In this document: one piece after another, positions 44,576-55,848 of the stretch
Numbering within the stretch: the first letter of the stretch is position 1
How the letters are laid out: every line of letters begins with the position of its first letter
DNA from: Balanoglossus misakiensis
Lineage: Eukaryota; Hemichordata
Assembly: GCA_040954595.2 (NCBI GenBank)
Contig: CM082597.2
Span: forward strand, 5,704,001-5,768,000
Direction of reading: 5' to 3'
Length of the DNA stretch: 64,000 nt
The notes under the pieces: generated by a model
Databases searched by the model: none
What the model saw: the letters and a program-made list of their open reading frames with translations, nothing else
What the model was told of the DNA's origin: nothing
Translations under genes and position numbers: made by a program

Positions 44576-45002
44576 TACTTACTATAAAATAACCTCAGTT
44601 TGTGTGAAAGAGTGTTATCCAAGCTTTGCAAGGATGAGCCATTTCCCAGACGATGATGTGTGTGTATGTGTGTGTGTTTATATGTACATGTGTAACTTAT
44701 ATTCTAAAGATTAATCCACATACAGTATACTAGTATATTAACAGCGAGACTTGCTAAGATACTTTATTTCTTCATAGATTGGTGCCCCTTTTTCCAACTA
44801 TATTCAGAAAGTTTGTCATACGTTCCAAAATAACCAATTCATCTGAACTTTTGGTTGTGTATTACTTACTACAAGTACAACACCAACTGAATATTGATGA
44901 TGAAAGGGTTATTATTTAGTAAACTTATACATGTACTTATTATTCTGAGCATATGCAGGAATGATGTAAACATTCTAACCTTAGTTTGTTTTTTTTCATC
45001 AG

Positions 45003-45125
45003 AGTGTTCAGAACTATGTGAATTACTGCGAACGTCAAACAGGATAGATGAGCTCAGCTGGATGTTCGAAACATCAAGTGATGCTTTGAGGCAGCGGTTT
45101 GAAAATAATAACTTGTCTATCTGTG
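45003..45125 (+). CDS. ZNF-A N-terminal exon
   Basis: Acceptor TTTTTTTTCATCAG, donor GTAAGTAAA. Encodes a helical-looking stretch (CSELCELLRTSNRIDELSW, DALRQRFENNN). Conserved as exons at 51289 and 59197. Confidence 0.78.
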
Positions 45126-47314
45126 GTAAGTAAAACTGAAAAATCCCAAAGCAGCAGCATCAGGAACCTTAGAATCTTCAGTGAAATAATGCAGTATCTG
45201 ATGGAGGACTTGGTATCTGTTGATCTGGATTCAGTGTTCCCCCCCCCCAAAAAAAAAAAATTAAAGCATGGTGACCACCACCTTTTTAATTGTGAGAAGA
45301 CAATAGAGCGTAATTAACATAACAATTGTTTATATGGTTATGTAAATTAGCCTCCAGGCTAGAAAACTCAGCAGTAACACTTGGTGGAGATGCTAGCAAT
45401 AAACTATTCAGCTATTGATTGATCTATCCTTCTATCGAATTTATAGATTGACCATTTGATCTATGTGTCTCTCTGTTGATTTGATATTTTATCTGTAAAT
45501 TCGTTGATACATTATCATTTAGGAAACATGACTATATTATCAGTTTTTTATTGGTTAGAAAAAATGTTTATGGCAAGTAACACATTCAAGTACATGTATT
45601 CCATTTTGTAGATTTTGTTATTCATGTGTGACATGGTACCCGGTCAATGACGACATTGTTCTCTATGTGTTTGTGTCTGTATGTTGATATACTCTGATCA
45701 TGTAAGAACGAACTTGTGACTCGTCCTATGTTGGTGCAAAAAGTCCGGGTTCAAATAATGTAAAATACCAGTCCAATTTGAATGTGGATGTAGATAAATT
45801 ATCATGCATCATGTTCTTTTCTTCTGCTAGATGTGTTGCTGATTGTTCAAATGATGGTCCAACATGGTCATATTACAGTGGAAGAGAGTTCCTTACATGA
45901 ACATGTCACTGGAGATAGTGAGCAAGAACGCCGACAGACAGAGCAGCAGCAGCATACATTGTGGGGTGACGCAGTTGTGAAGAACTCAAAACCTGAACGA
46001 TCTGAGGAACTTTACTCTGCCAGAAGACAACATGAATCATTAAAGGCACAATCATGCATAGCTGAGGAAAACAGCATTGATCAACTCAGGCATTATCAAC
46101 ATACTAGTACACATTCACATGAAAATGACGAAAGACCATTTGTTTGCAAAGAATGTGGTGAAACCTTCGTGTATGGTTTCCGTGTTAACCATCACATGAG
46201 GAAACATAAAAAGGAAAGACAGTTTGCGTGCAGTGAGTGCGGTAAAACTTTCAAACAAAGAAGATATTGGAAAAAACACATGAGTGTTCATTCAGTCGAA
46301 AGACCGTTTGCGTGCAGTGAATGTGGCAAAACTTTTAAAACGACTTGGGAAGCCAAGAAACACATGAAGACCCATTCCAACGAAACCCCGCATGCCTGCA
46401 TTGAGTGCGGTGAAACTTTCAAACAAAGAGGATATCTGAAACAACACATGACTGTTCACTCCAGCGAACGACCATTTGCGTGCGGTGAATGCGATAAAAC
46501 GTTTTCACGTAGTGGTCATCTGAAGAGACACATGGTGGTGCATTCGGATGAACGACGATATCCTTGTAGTGAGTGTGATAAGACATTTAAAACGGGAGTT
46601 AACCTGAGACAACACAGAAAGATACACTCCACTAAAAGCCCGTTTTCGTGTAGTGAGTGTGGTAAGACATTTAAAACGGGAGTTAACCTGAGACAACACA
46701 GAAAGATACACTCCACTAAAAGCCCGTTTTCGTGTAGTGAGTGTGGTAAGACATTTAAAACGGGAGTTAACCTGAGACAACACAGAAAGATACACTCCAC
46801 TAAAAGCCCGTTTTCGTGCAATGAATGTGGTAGAACTTTTAAACGGAGTGACGAGCTGAAGAGGCATGTGGGAATCCACTCCAACGATAGACCATTTCCA
46901 TGCGATGAATGCGGCAAACGTTTTAAACGGAGTAGCGCTCTAAAGGTACACATGAAGATCCACTCAAATGAAAGACCCTTTGCGTGCAGCGAATGCAGTA
47001 AATCTTTCAAATGCAGACCCGACCTGAAGCAACACATGACTACCCACTCTGACGAAAGACCATTTCCATGCAATGAATGCGGCAAACGTTTTAAACGGAG
47101 TAAAGCTCTAAAAAAACACATGAAGATCCACTCAGACGTGAGACCCTTTGCCTGCAGTGAATGCGGTCAGACATTCAGAGAAAATGACACTCTGAAGGAT
47201 CACACGAGGATCCACCGAAATGAAAGACCTTATCTGTGCAACGAATGTGGTAAAACGTTTAGATATAGCAGCAATTTGAGAACACATATAAAGTCGCACT
47301 CAAAGAACATTTGA
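45003..47314 (+). CDS. C2H2 zinc-finger protein A (14 fingers)
   Basis: Two supported exons: 45003-45125 (41 codons, phase 1-1, ECSELCELLRTSNRIDEL...) and 45831-47314. The joined protein has a finger-free N-terminal part of about 140 residues, Glu/Gln/Ser/His-rich after DVLLIVQMMVQHGHITVEE, then 14 C2H2 fingers (CxECGKTF...H...H) linked by S-[NSV]-E-R-P-F-type linkers instead of TGEKP. No KRAB, SCAN, BTB or ZAD seen. Fingers 6-8 (46565-46816) are almost identical 84-base repeats. Presumably a nuclear DNA-binding protein. The start codon is unresolved: an ATG at 45062 in exon 1, an upstream exon (43431), or an internal ATG are all possible. Decayed finger sequence follows the stop. Confidence 0.85.
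45831..47314 (+). CDS. ZNF-A finger exon
   Basis: Acceptor CTTCTGCTAG; first codon split (G|AT). Encodes VLLIVQMMVQHGH onward with 14 fingers, TGA at 47312-47314. Confidence 0.92.
46565..46816 (+). repeat. Three tandem 84-base finger repeats in ZNF-A
   Basis: Units at 46565, 46649 and 46733. Units 2 and 3 look identical; unit 1 differs by one base (GATAAG versus GGTAAG, Asp for Gly). Each encodes TGVNLRQ as helix residues -1 to +6. Confidence 0.95.
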
Positions 47315-47416
47315 CCATTTGTGTTTAGAGTGAGAAATCTCCTGCGGGAACACACAAAGATCCACTGACTCAGATGAAAGACCATTTTCATGCAATGAAT
47401 GGGGCAAAAGTTTAAA
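47315..47416 (+). pseudogene. Decayed finger remnant after ZNF-A
   Basis: Frameshifted and stop-containing finger sequence (AGAGTGAGAAATCTCC ... ATGAAAGACCATTTTCATGC), cut off at the duplication junction. Confidence 0.75.
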
Positions 47417-47648
47417 ATACTCTCACCCCCCCCCCCCCCTGTGCTCTTTAATATGGGAATTAGTTTGTCAGCCAAAAGACGACACTATTGTTCATAGGGC
47501 ACTTACTAGTATGGCTTTGAATCAATTATCACATGATTTAACGTGTGCCATTGTTCACTGGTCACATGACCCAATGGCTGCATGTGAATTGAAAACTAGA
47601 GAGTGAAACTATACAATGTATAATGAAAGAAATTCACACATGATCTTG

Positions 47649-48006
47649 GCTTGAAGCCCCTATAGCTGCCAAATTTCACATATTTATTTTCCTCAATAAA
47701 ATACTTCAAATATATTCCCTATCCTCTAAAATCTTCACCATTAAGCCATATTACTTGCATATCAGTTTGTCATCTCTTGGTGACGCATACCACGATAGCT
47801 GCGTACTGTTTGTATGGAGGCTGATTAAATCGGTGTGACACCGTTTTAATACATAATGTGTTCAAATTGCAACATGCAGTCACAATCGGGCATCGATAAG
47901 GAGGTGTTCATGTATACCTATCAGTAAGCTTATTAGATGGACCAATTTAAGTTGGAAAATAAAATCATGAAAATAATGCAAAAAGTGGCAGCTCTAGAGG
48001 CTTTAA
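47649..48006. mobile_element. MITE M2, copy 3
   Basis: Duplicated together with the unit. It contains AATAAA at 47695-47700, the first such hexamer on the plus strand after gene A. Confidence 0.85.
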
Positions 48007-48408
48007 GCATAGCTACTCCGACTTTTTGCTTTTTGGAAAGAAAATTATTAGTGCAATTGTATTGAAAATGTTATGTTATTGTTAATGTCCAATGTTACTA
48101 TTTATAACAGTTATGAAATCATACCAGGAACATCATAGTTTCAACCACTTTTTATCCTTATCCTACAGTTACTCTAAAACAATGTTTGCTTGTGCTAAAA
48201 CTGGAATGTAGTTAACTGTATGTGCGTCACATTCGAGACATATAAACGAGGATACTTTCATATTCTTTGTCACTTACTGTTTCCTTTCTATTTTTGGGTT
48301 CGAGAACAATAGCTGATGACGCTTGTCCATACTTACGTGTGAACTGCTGGTAAACTGGGCGTGGCCATGTCACATGAGCAGGTCCACTGCAATAAGCTGG
48401 GACGGCTG

Positions 48409-48455
48409 TGACGTCAACAAGTTGGAAACAGAAGTAGTACCGAGGGTATAAATAG
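48409..48455 (+). promoter_or_regulatory. Candidate core promoter, unit 2 (CRE plus TATA)
   Basis: TGACGTCA (48409-48416) and TATAAATAG (48447-48455), spaced almost as in unit 1 and without the M3 insertion. Confidence 0.5.
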
Positions 48456-48513
48456 ATCTGGTGACCATGAAACGAACAATACGCGTGAAAAAAGTGTAAA
48501 GTGTACGCTAATC

Positions 48514-48780
48514 ACGTCGTTGATATGGCCAGACTCCCATTTCATGTATCAATCTGCTACAGTTTTTATTGATACGAATGATTTTGTAAGTACCTTTGCT
48601 TTGGGAGGAGAGTTACATGCAACACCTGCTGCTATAGTTTATGAGACGACCATTCGCCATTACGTAACAGCCTCCCCCAGGGACCTTACTGTTGCATTCA
48701 GTGAGTATCCCTTGGATACGGTGTTGATTTATAATTTCAATGACAATCGACTAGATATTTCAAGCCCGTCTTGCACATGA
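48514..48780 (+). other. Conserved block after the TATA box, unit 2
   Basis: Counterpart of 42410-42715. One frame runs 86 codons (ATPAAIVYETTIRHYVTA...) from a TTG with no ATG. Family not recognised; coding doubtful. Confidence 0.35.
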
Positions 48781-50351
48781 CTGCCACTGTTTATTCATGT
48801 CTGTATATCACGTGGCTACTATGCTGATCTCAGTTGGGAACTGTTCGATTCTAACCCGAGCCATAGACCCTAGGCCCGAGCTCGAGAGTGGGTGGTAAAA
48901 AGAAAAGACAATGTCCCAATTGTTCCTATGCTGATTTGAAATAGACAGTGAGTATTCTGTGGATGCCACTAACCAGAAAAATAGTGAAACAACAATGGAT
49001 GAAGCATTGTCTAAAATTAATCTACTGAGATACCAAATTCTTGTGTATCTCCATCGCACGGTCGTTGGCTTGACCACAGTCTCCTCAGAGTAAGACCTTG
49101 GTGGGCGACGATGGTATACAAGTATCTCATGGGTGTCTTTGTATATTTTGTTTCCAAATCCTGATGTTTCCACTGATATTAAAGCTCCAAATAGTTGCAA
49201 TCATTTTCTCTTGGTTTTCTGTATTTTTTGGTTTGTGTGGCTACTGCAGTTTCTTTTTCGAATGTCCAATGCGTGATCAAATGTCTGATGTATCCAGCTT
49301 TTCTACACAAATTTAATATCTCTTAAACCCCGGTGCGGAAAGTCCTTGGGTTCGGATTAATGTGTGTTTGTATAGTTGTTTATTTGGGAGTGGTGGTCGT
49401 GCATAATGACTGTGTAATTCCTCTCATGTACACAGAAAATAATTGAACACTTCACACTTCCACGCTGTTGACAGCTTTTTGAATGGCGTGGTTATTGTTT
49501 CCCAGGGACGCTTCTGAAAAGCACTGAAACCAGATTTCTCCCAAAATCATCGTTGTTTCAAAAGCTCGTGTACTTTTTCGTCGATAACTTTATGTTGGGT
49601 GTGTTTATAAAGCCAACTACTGTCGTTGTGTGGTGTAATTCTTTATGCTTGGACCTGTTTGGGCCGATTTTCATAGAGCCAAGATCGTTGGTGTTGTCTG
49701 TTGTCAGTCAAACGGCATTAAGATTCGCCACTGATTTGGGGGGTCTTTTATACCCCGCACCGTGGTTTAAAACCACACACACCACGTCTGGATTCCAGAC
49801 TACCGTGTGAGTTAAGTACGTCTGTACGAGGCGAATGGGTCAGAGAATTTCTGGTAATATGGCGCTCTCATTCAGAGGAAGTCGAGTTTGGCGTGGGTCA
49901 GAGGTCACGCCTGGCAAACAACAATAACGGCGGCGAGCTAGCATCAGAATAAGAATCGAGCTAATCTACAAAACACTCTCCCCTTAGATTTCTTATACAT
50001 CGCAACCTGCAATTCTTGTACGTTCTAAAACAGAACTCTGGCTCTGAGATGGCCTTCGAAAATCACGGGAAACTGTCTGAGTGGCGACAGATTCACAACT
50101 AGAAAGGTCAGGCGAAGACTAGTCTGAGTCTGATTCCGACGCTAACTTAAACTTCGCATACGCGTTATCCACGCACCGTGTTAGGTAAAGATCTTGGACT
50201 GGCAAAATTTGTATCGCTGACCCAGAAATGGACGGACACAGCATTGTTGTTTACGATCAGTTTCATTACTGTACACCTGCAGGTAATAATACACCTCATT
50301 TTTGGCCAGAAATCTATCTCTCTTTTGAGGTCTGACTTGACCTTGTAAACT

Positions 50352-50594
50352 GGATCTGGTTCACTAATAAGCTAATTAGTGGACACGGTCGACCATATCT
50401 CCTGGGCGATACCATTATTTTTTAGGGGGCAAGGGCAATGAGGGTGGGTTTGTATGGGTCATCGGTTAGGGTTTACTCACATTGCTACCACTCACACCGT
50501 CATTGTCACCCCTAACCCTAACTCACCCTCGCCCCCTAAAAAATAATGGTATCGCCCAGGGGGAATAGTCGTGTTCCCTAAGTGAACCAGATCC
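50352..50594. mobile_element. Foldback element FB-2
   Basis: Terminal repeats GGATCTGGTTCAC / GTGAACCAGATCC and inner arms GGGCGATACCATTATTTTTT / complement. Flanked by GTAAACT on both sides (50345-50351, 50595-50601). Gene C has the empty site (CCTTTAAACTGGGG). Confidence 0.85.
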
Positions 50595-51288
50595 GTAAAC
50601 TGGGATTCGAATCAATTCGAAGGTTGGGTGTGCAGTGCAACTTGCTGTGTTATATGTGCTGTACTGACATGTGTCTGTACTTGAATATAACCTTTCTAGA
50701 ACTTAGGACGTCAACCTGTTAGAATTTGGATGGTATGATCACCACTGCCGTGCAGATATTAAATCAACACTGTAAAGGATGAAACACAATACAACAATTC
50801 TGTTTACTGTCTCGCTTTTATTTGTCTGACATTTTCAATGCGTCCATCTTATACTGTGTTTACTTACTATAAAATAACTTCAGTTTGTGTGAAAGAGTGT
50901 TATCCAAGCTTTGCTAGGAGGGGCCAGTGTCAGACGATGATGTGTATATGTATGTGTCACTGTATGTGTGTGTCTGTGTGTTTATATGTACATTTGTAAT
51001 TTATATTCTAAAGATTAACCCACATATATATTAACAGCGAGGCTTGCTCAGATACTTTATTTCTTCGTAGATTGGTGCCCCTTTTTCCAACTATATTCAG
51101 AAAGTTTGTCATACATTCCAAAATAACCGATTCATCTGAAATTTTGGTTGTGTATTACTTACTACAAGTACAACGCAAACTGAATAGTGATGATGAAAGG
51201 GTTATTATTTAGTAAACTTATACTTATTATTCTGTGCATATGCAGGAATGAAGTAAACATTCTAACCTTAGTTTGTTTTTTTCATCAG

Positions 51289-51411
51289 AGTGTTCAGAAC
51301 TATGTGAATTACTGCGAACGTCAAACAGGATAGATGAGCTCGGCTGGATGTTCGAAACATCAAGTGATGCTTTGAGGCAGCGGTTTGAAAATAATAACTT
51401 GTCTATTTACG
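51289..51411 (+). CDS. ZNF-B N-terminal exon
   Basis: 41 codons, phase 1-1; differs from A by few residues (ELGWMF for ELSWMF; SIYG for SICG). Confidence 0.78.
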
Positions 51412-53218
51412 GTAAGTTGAACTGGAAATCCTGTGGCAGTAGCATCTGGTTTAGATTCTTCAGTGAAATAATGCAGCATTTGACGGAGGACTTGGTATCT
51501 GTTGATAGATTGTTGATTTACACAATCATGCTTCAATGAGTCTTTATTTTGGTAAATGCTGGTACAACTCTTGGCACATCCTCCATTTGATCTATCTATC
51601 TATCTGTTTGATATGTTATCAGTATAATTGTTGATACTTTATCAATCATTTAGGAAAAATAACTACGTTGTCAGTAAATATTTTTTATTGGTAAGAAAAA
51701 TTATGACCTGTAACACCAAGTATTACGTTTCATAGTTGTAGATTTGGTCTTCATGTTTGATTCATGACATGGTACTTTACATTGTTCTGAAAGTAATTAA
51801 ATATATGTGTGTGTTTGTGTCTGAATGTTGATATAGTCTGATCGTGTAAGGGCAAACTTATGACTGGTCTTTGTTGGTGCAAAAAAACTGGTTCAAATAA
51901 TATAAAATACATGTCCATGTTTGTGTCTGTATGGTGAAATACTCAGATCTTGTAAGGGCGAACTTGTGACTCTTCCTATGTTGTTGCAAAAAGTCCTGGT
52001 TCATGTGAAATACAAGTCCAATTTGAATGTGGACGTAGATTAATTATCATGCATCATGTTCTGTATCTTCATCTGACACTTCTTTTCTTCCCACTAGATG
52101 TGTTGCTGATTGTTCAAATGATGGTCCAACATGGTCATATTACAGTGGAAGAGAGTTCCTTACATGAACATGTCACTGGAGATAGTGAGCAAGAACGTCA
52201 ACAGACAGAGCGGCAGCAGCATCCATTGTGGGGTGACGCAGTTGTGAAGAACACAAAACCTGAACGATCTGAGGATTTTTACTCTGCCGAAAGACAGCAT
52301 GAATCACTAAAGGCACAATCAAGCATAGCTGAGGAAAACAGCGTTGATCAACATACTAGTACACATTCACATGAAAATGATGAAAGACCATTTGTGTGCA
52401 AAGAATGTGGTGAAATCTTTGAGTATGGTTTCTGTCTGGAACGTCACATGAGGAAACACATAAAGGAACGACAGTTTGCGTGCAGTGAGTGCGGTAAAAT
52501 TTTCAAACAAAGAGGACATCGGACACAACACATGAGTGTTCACTCCGTTGAAAGACCATTTGCGTGCGGTGAGTGCGATAAAACGTTTAAACACCGTGTC
52601 TATTTTGAAAATCATGTGAGGATACATTCGCTTGGAAGACCCTATGCGTGTAGTAAATGCAGAAAAACATTCAGCCGGAGGAGCCATCTGGAGAGACACA
52701 TGACGAGCCACTCAAACACATGCAGTGAATGCGGGAAAACGTTTGTACGTAGGGAACATCTGAAGACACACATGGCGGTGCATTCAGATGAACGACGGTA
52801 TCTGTGTGATGAGTGTGGTAAGACATTTAAAACGGGAGATAACCTGATACAACACAGAATGGTACACTCCACTGAAAGACCATTTTCGTGCAATGAATGT
52901 GGTAGCACTTTTAAACAGAGTTGCCATCTGAAGAGGCACATGGGAAACCACTCCAACGATAGACCGTTTCTATGCGATGAATGCGGCAAAGGTTTTAAGG
53001 AGCGTAGCGCCCTGAAAAAACACATGAAGATCCACTCAGACGTGAGACCCTTTGCCTGCAGTGAATGCGGTCAGACATTCAGAGAAAATGCCACTCTGAA
53101 GGATCACATGAGGATCCACCGAAATGAAAGACCTTATCTGTGCAGCGAATGTGGTAAAACGTTTAGATATAGCAGCAATTTGAGAACACATATAAAGTCG
53201 CACTCAAAGAACATTTGA
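51289..53218 (+). CDS. C2H2 zinc-finger protein B (10 fingers)
   Basis: Exons 51289-51411 and 52098-53218, same phases as A. The N-terminal module is kept (DVLLIVQMMVQHGHITVEES), then 10 C2H2 fingers. The linker before finger 5 is shortened (HSNTCSEC), so fingers 4 and 5 are abutted unusually closely. The last fingers and the terminal HSKNI-stop match A almost exactly, while middle fingers differ in number and in helix residues, as expected for finger gain, loss and divergence after duplication. Start codon unresolved, as in A. A likely polyadenylation signal lies at 53679. Confidence 0.85.
52098..53218 (+). CDS. ZNF-B finger exon
   Basis: Acceptor TTCCCACTAG; open to TGA at 53216-53218. The upstream in-frame extension through MHHVLYLHLTLLFF is intron read-through. 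Confidence 0.92.
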
Positions 53219-53370
53219 CCATTTGTGTTTAGAGTGAGAAATCTCCTGCGGGAACACACAAAGATCCACTGACTCAGATGAAAGACCATTTTCATGGAAT
53301 GAATAGGGCAAAAGTTTAAAACAGAGTAGCAATTTAAACAAACACATGGCGACCACTCATCTATACTAGA
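53219..53370 (+). pseudogene. Decayed finger remnants after ZNF-B
   Basis: Same decayed tail as after A, plus one more broken finger (AACAGAGTAGCAATTTAAAC) that A has lost at the duplication junction. Confidence 0.7.
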
Positions 53371-53391
53371 TGCAATAGTGTAAGACTAGCG

Positions 53392-53590
53392 AATATGAAT
53401 AATCGGTCTCTACCGTTGATTCATTTTGGCGAGATTTTTTACTCTCATATCCTACAAATGGGATGGAAGTTGTATGTAGTCGTATGTTTAATCACTATAT
53501 ATCCATATGCAGAATAACATAAACAGTGTCTTGTATCACACATAATTAATGGAAAAGGGGCAGCGAGAGAGAGAATTTGTCCCTTCAAAC
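53392..53590. mobile_element. MITE M1, right half copy
   Basis: From ATAATCGGTCTCTACC to AATTTGTCCCTTCAA; end diverged from TTAA. Confidence 0.8.
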
Positions 53591-53678
53591 ACTGGTTACT
53601 GAAGACACACATGAACATCTCATGTGAAAGATAATTTGCATGTACTGAGTGAGAGCTGAAGCTGCAAATTTATTATGC

Positions 53679-53684
53679 AATAAA
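53679..53684 (+). terminator. Candidate polyadenylation signal of ZNF-B
   Basis: AATAAA in a block (GCTGCAAATTTATTATGC) conserved after gene C at 62073. Confidence 0.55.
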
Positions 53685-53812
53685 AAAGTAAAATTTGTCT
53701 CAATTTCAATGAATTTGACTTGGATCACTTACGGAACCTTCACAGCGAAGACTCATGCCTTGTTGTTGATGAATTATGATTTTTTTTCAGCAAGAATTTT
53801 TGTCACAATTTC

Positions 53813-54554
53813 CAGGCCTCGAAAATTTTTTTCATAACCCACTTGCCATCGGGCAAGCAAATTTTCAATTTCACTTGCCCCCCAAGAAAAGTGACTTGCC
53901 CCAACCTTGCCACTGTTCCTCCCATTTCGGAAGGTAGTTTCTTTGGCGTTTGTCTGCATCGTAACGCTGATGCTTTGACCGTGCGTCACTTTCAGAAGCG
54001 CCCTCAGATTCAGAGAGGTCACGTCGTTTCTTTGAGTCAGTTGACCCAGATGCGTTCGATGAAAAATAACGCAAGAGACTCATGGCTGTTTTTCAAATCT
54101 CTGCCACCGTCGGCTTACGAGAGTCGTAACTGAATTTATTTTGAACCATTCTAATTTGAATTTGACTAGTTAGATCGACCATTTCATTGGTTTGTCCAAT
54201 AAAAATAGCAACTGCATCTAGCAATACGATTACGCGTAATTTGACAATGCAACAAAATCTGACAGTCGCCCATCACAATATTGCTACACTGTATCATGAC
54301 TTTATTGAAAAGAACTTTGAAAAAAAATCAGTGGGCTCGTGTTTTGCATTCAAGCCGATTGCCAGCTGTGATAGCGGTAAACTCAAAGAAAGTTGACATT
54401 TCTGATAGCTGGGCATTAGCCACAACATGACCACGGACTCCCTATCGCCGACCCGTGACACTTGCCCGTCGGGCGGCAGGAATTTTGATTTTACTTGCCC
54501 GGACGTAAATTTCACTTGCCACGGGCGTCGGGCGGCGGGAATTTTCGAGCCCTG
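53813..54554 (-). mobile_element. hAT-like element with transposase remnant
   Basis: Ends CAGGCCTCGAAAATT and AATTTTCGAGCCCTG form terminal inverted repeats of the CAGGGCTCGAAA type familiar from hAT elements. Flanked by AATTTC on both sides (6 of the 8 bases expected). Carries ACTTGCC / GGGCAAG internal repeats. Confidence 0.65.
53871..54083 (-). pseudogene. N-terminal fragment of hAT/ZNF862-like transposase
   Basis: ATG at 54083 gives MSLLRYFSSNASGSTDSKKR, then KRQRNYLPKWEEQWQGWGKS, resembling the start of hAT-derived proteins with a K-R-x(n)-W-x-x-x-W zinc-finger lead-in. Stops after 70 codons with no catalytic core, so it is non-functional. Confidence 0.45.
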
Positions 54555-55080
54555 AATTTCAATAAATTTGACATGACAAAATCTGCAAATGTCACTGCGA
54601 TGAAATGATATGGGCAGTGATATTCATGCAAAAGAAATTGATCCGTGGGTATGGGGTGCCATGTGTTAACTTATTATTTAGCTATATAATTTGTTCAAAA
54701 GTCGTTATTTAACATACTTATATGTATGTAATTATAGATTTGCAAACCATTTAAGTCCTGACAATTTATTCATAAATAATTTCAAGTCGATTCAATTATA
54801 TACATAAAATGTATTTTATGCTCTTTTATTTATATATAATAATTTTTTTATAAACAATGTCAGTGTCAGTCTATTATATGCATATAATAAATGATTTGCA
54901 CAATTATTTATATATAATGAATTATTTATAAATAATAAAAATGCACGCCATGTGTTAACTTATTATTTAACTATATTATTTGTTGGAAAGACATTATTTA
55001 ACACAAATATATGTATATAATCATTTATTTACAAATAATATATAATAGACATGCATTGTTATTATATATAAATAACTATG

Positions 55081-55690
55081 TAAATCACTCATGATATATA
55101 TATATAATACACTTACATTTTTATTATTTATAAATAATTATATATAAATAATTATGTAAATCACTCATGATATATATATAATACACTTACATTTTTATTA
55201 TTTAAGCAATAAAGCACCCCCAGCCATGGTATACCACGAGATTTTGACCAGTTCACGACATATACGCACGAGCGATAGCGAGTGCGTATATGGAGTTGAA
55301 CTGGTCAAAATCGAGTGGTATACCATGGCTGGGGGTGTTTTATTGCTATTATATTATGCCAGTATATTGAAACTTTGCATAAAACATTTTAAAAAGGCAT
55401 TTTCTTTGACTACGAGTTTTGCGTGCATTATGACTGTGGTATATGGCTAATATATCACGGTCACGTGTCGTGTCTCGACCAATCAAATAGCGTGATTTAC
55501 ACCATCAATATACTGGTATAATATAATTATAAATAATTAATTCTATATAAATAATTATGTAAATCACTCATGATATATATATAATACACTTACATTTTTA
55601 TTATTTATAAATAATTCTGTATAGATAATTTTGTAAATCACTCATGATATATATATAATACACTTACATTTTTATTGTTTATAAATAATT
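55081..55690. repeat. 74-76 base minisatellite, four copies
   Basis: Units marked by TAAATCACTCATGATATATA at 55081, 55157, 55560 and 55634. FB-1 sits between the second and third copies. Confidence 0.85.
55200..55527. repeat. Foldback element FB-1, copy 2
   Basis: Near-identical to 241-556, with a short extra segment (GAGTTTTGCGTGCATT) near 55407. Confidence 0.85.
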
Positions 55691-55848
55691 TATTATATAT
55701 AAATAAAAGGGCTTAAAATACATTTTATGTATATAATTGAATCGACTTGAAATTATTTATAAATAAATTGTCAGGGCTTAAATGGTTTGCAAATCTATAA
55801 TTACATACATATAAGTATGTTAAATAACGACTTTTGAACAAATAATAT

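Larger units (their letters stand above)
41066..47416. repeat. Segmental duplication unit 1 (zinc-finger gene A)
   Basis: From AAAATACTCTCACCCC at 41066 to AAAA at 47417 this block aligns base by base, apart from insertions, with 47413 to about 53310. Unit 1 alone contains an M3 insertion (42056-42305) and a truncated T1 element (43689-44575). Confidence 0.85.
47417..53310. repeat. Segmental duplication unit 2 (zinc-finger gene B)
   Basis: Starts abruptly with AAAATACTCTCACCCC inside the decayed finger of unit 1. Parallels unit 1 throughout. Unit-2-specific: foldback FB-2 at 50352-50594. Confidence 0.85.

Noticed and set aside
44894-45133. Signal-peptide-like frame (MMKGLLFSKLIHVLIILS) running into the ZNF-A first exon
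   Set aside because: In frame only in A. B and C differ in T-tract length and would be out of frame, so it is intron plus pyrimidine tract.
46505-47121. Minus-strand frames antisense to zinc-finger exons (also 52367-53025 and 59960-61549)
   Set aside because: Antisense shadows of C2H2 repeats; recur with the 84-base period.
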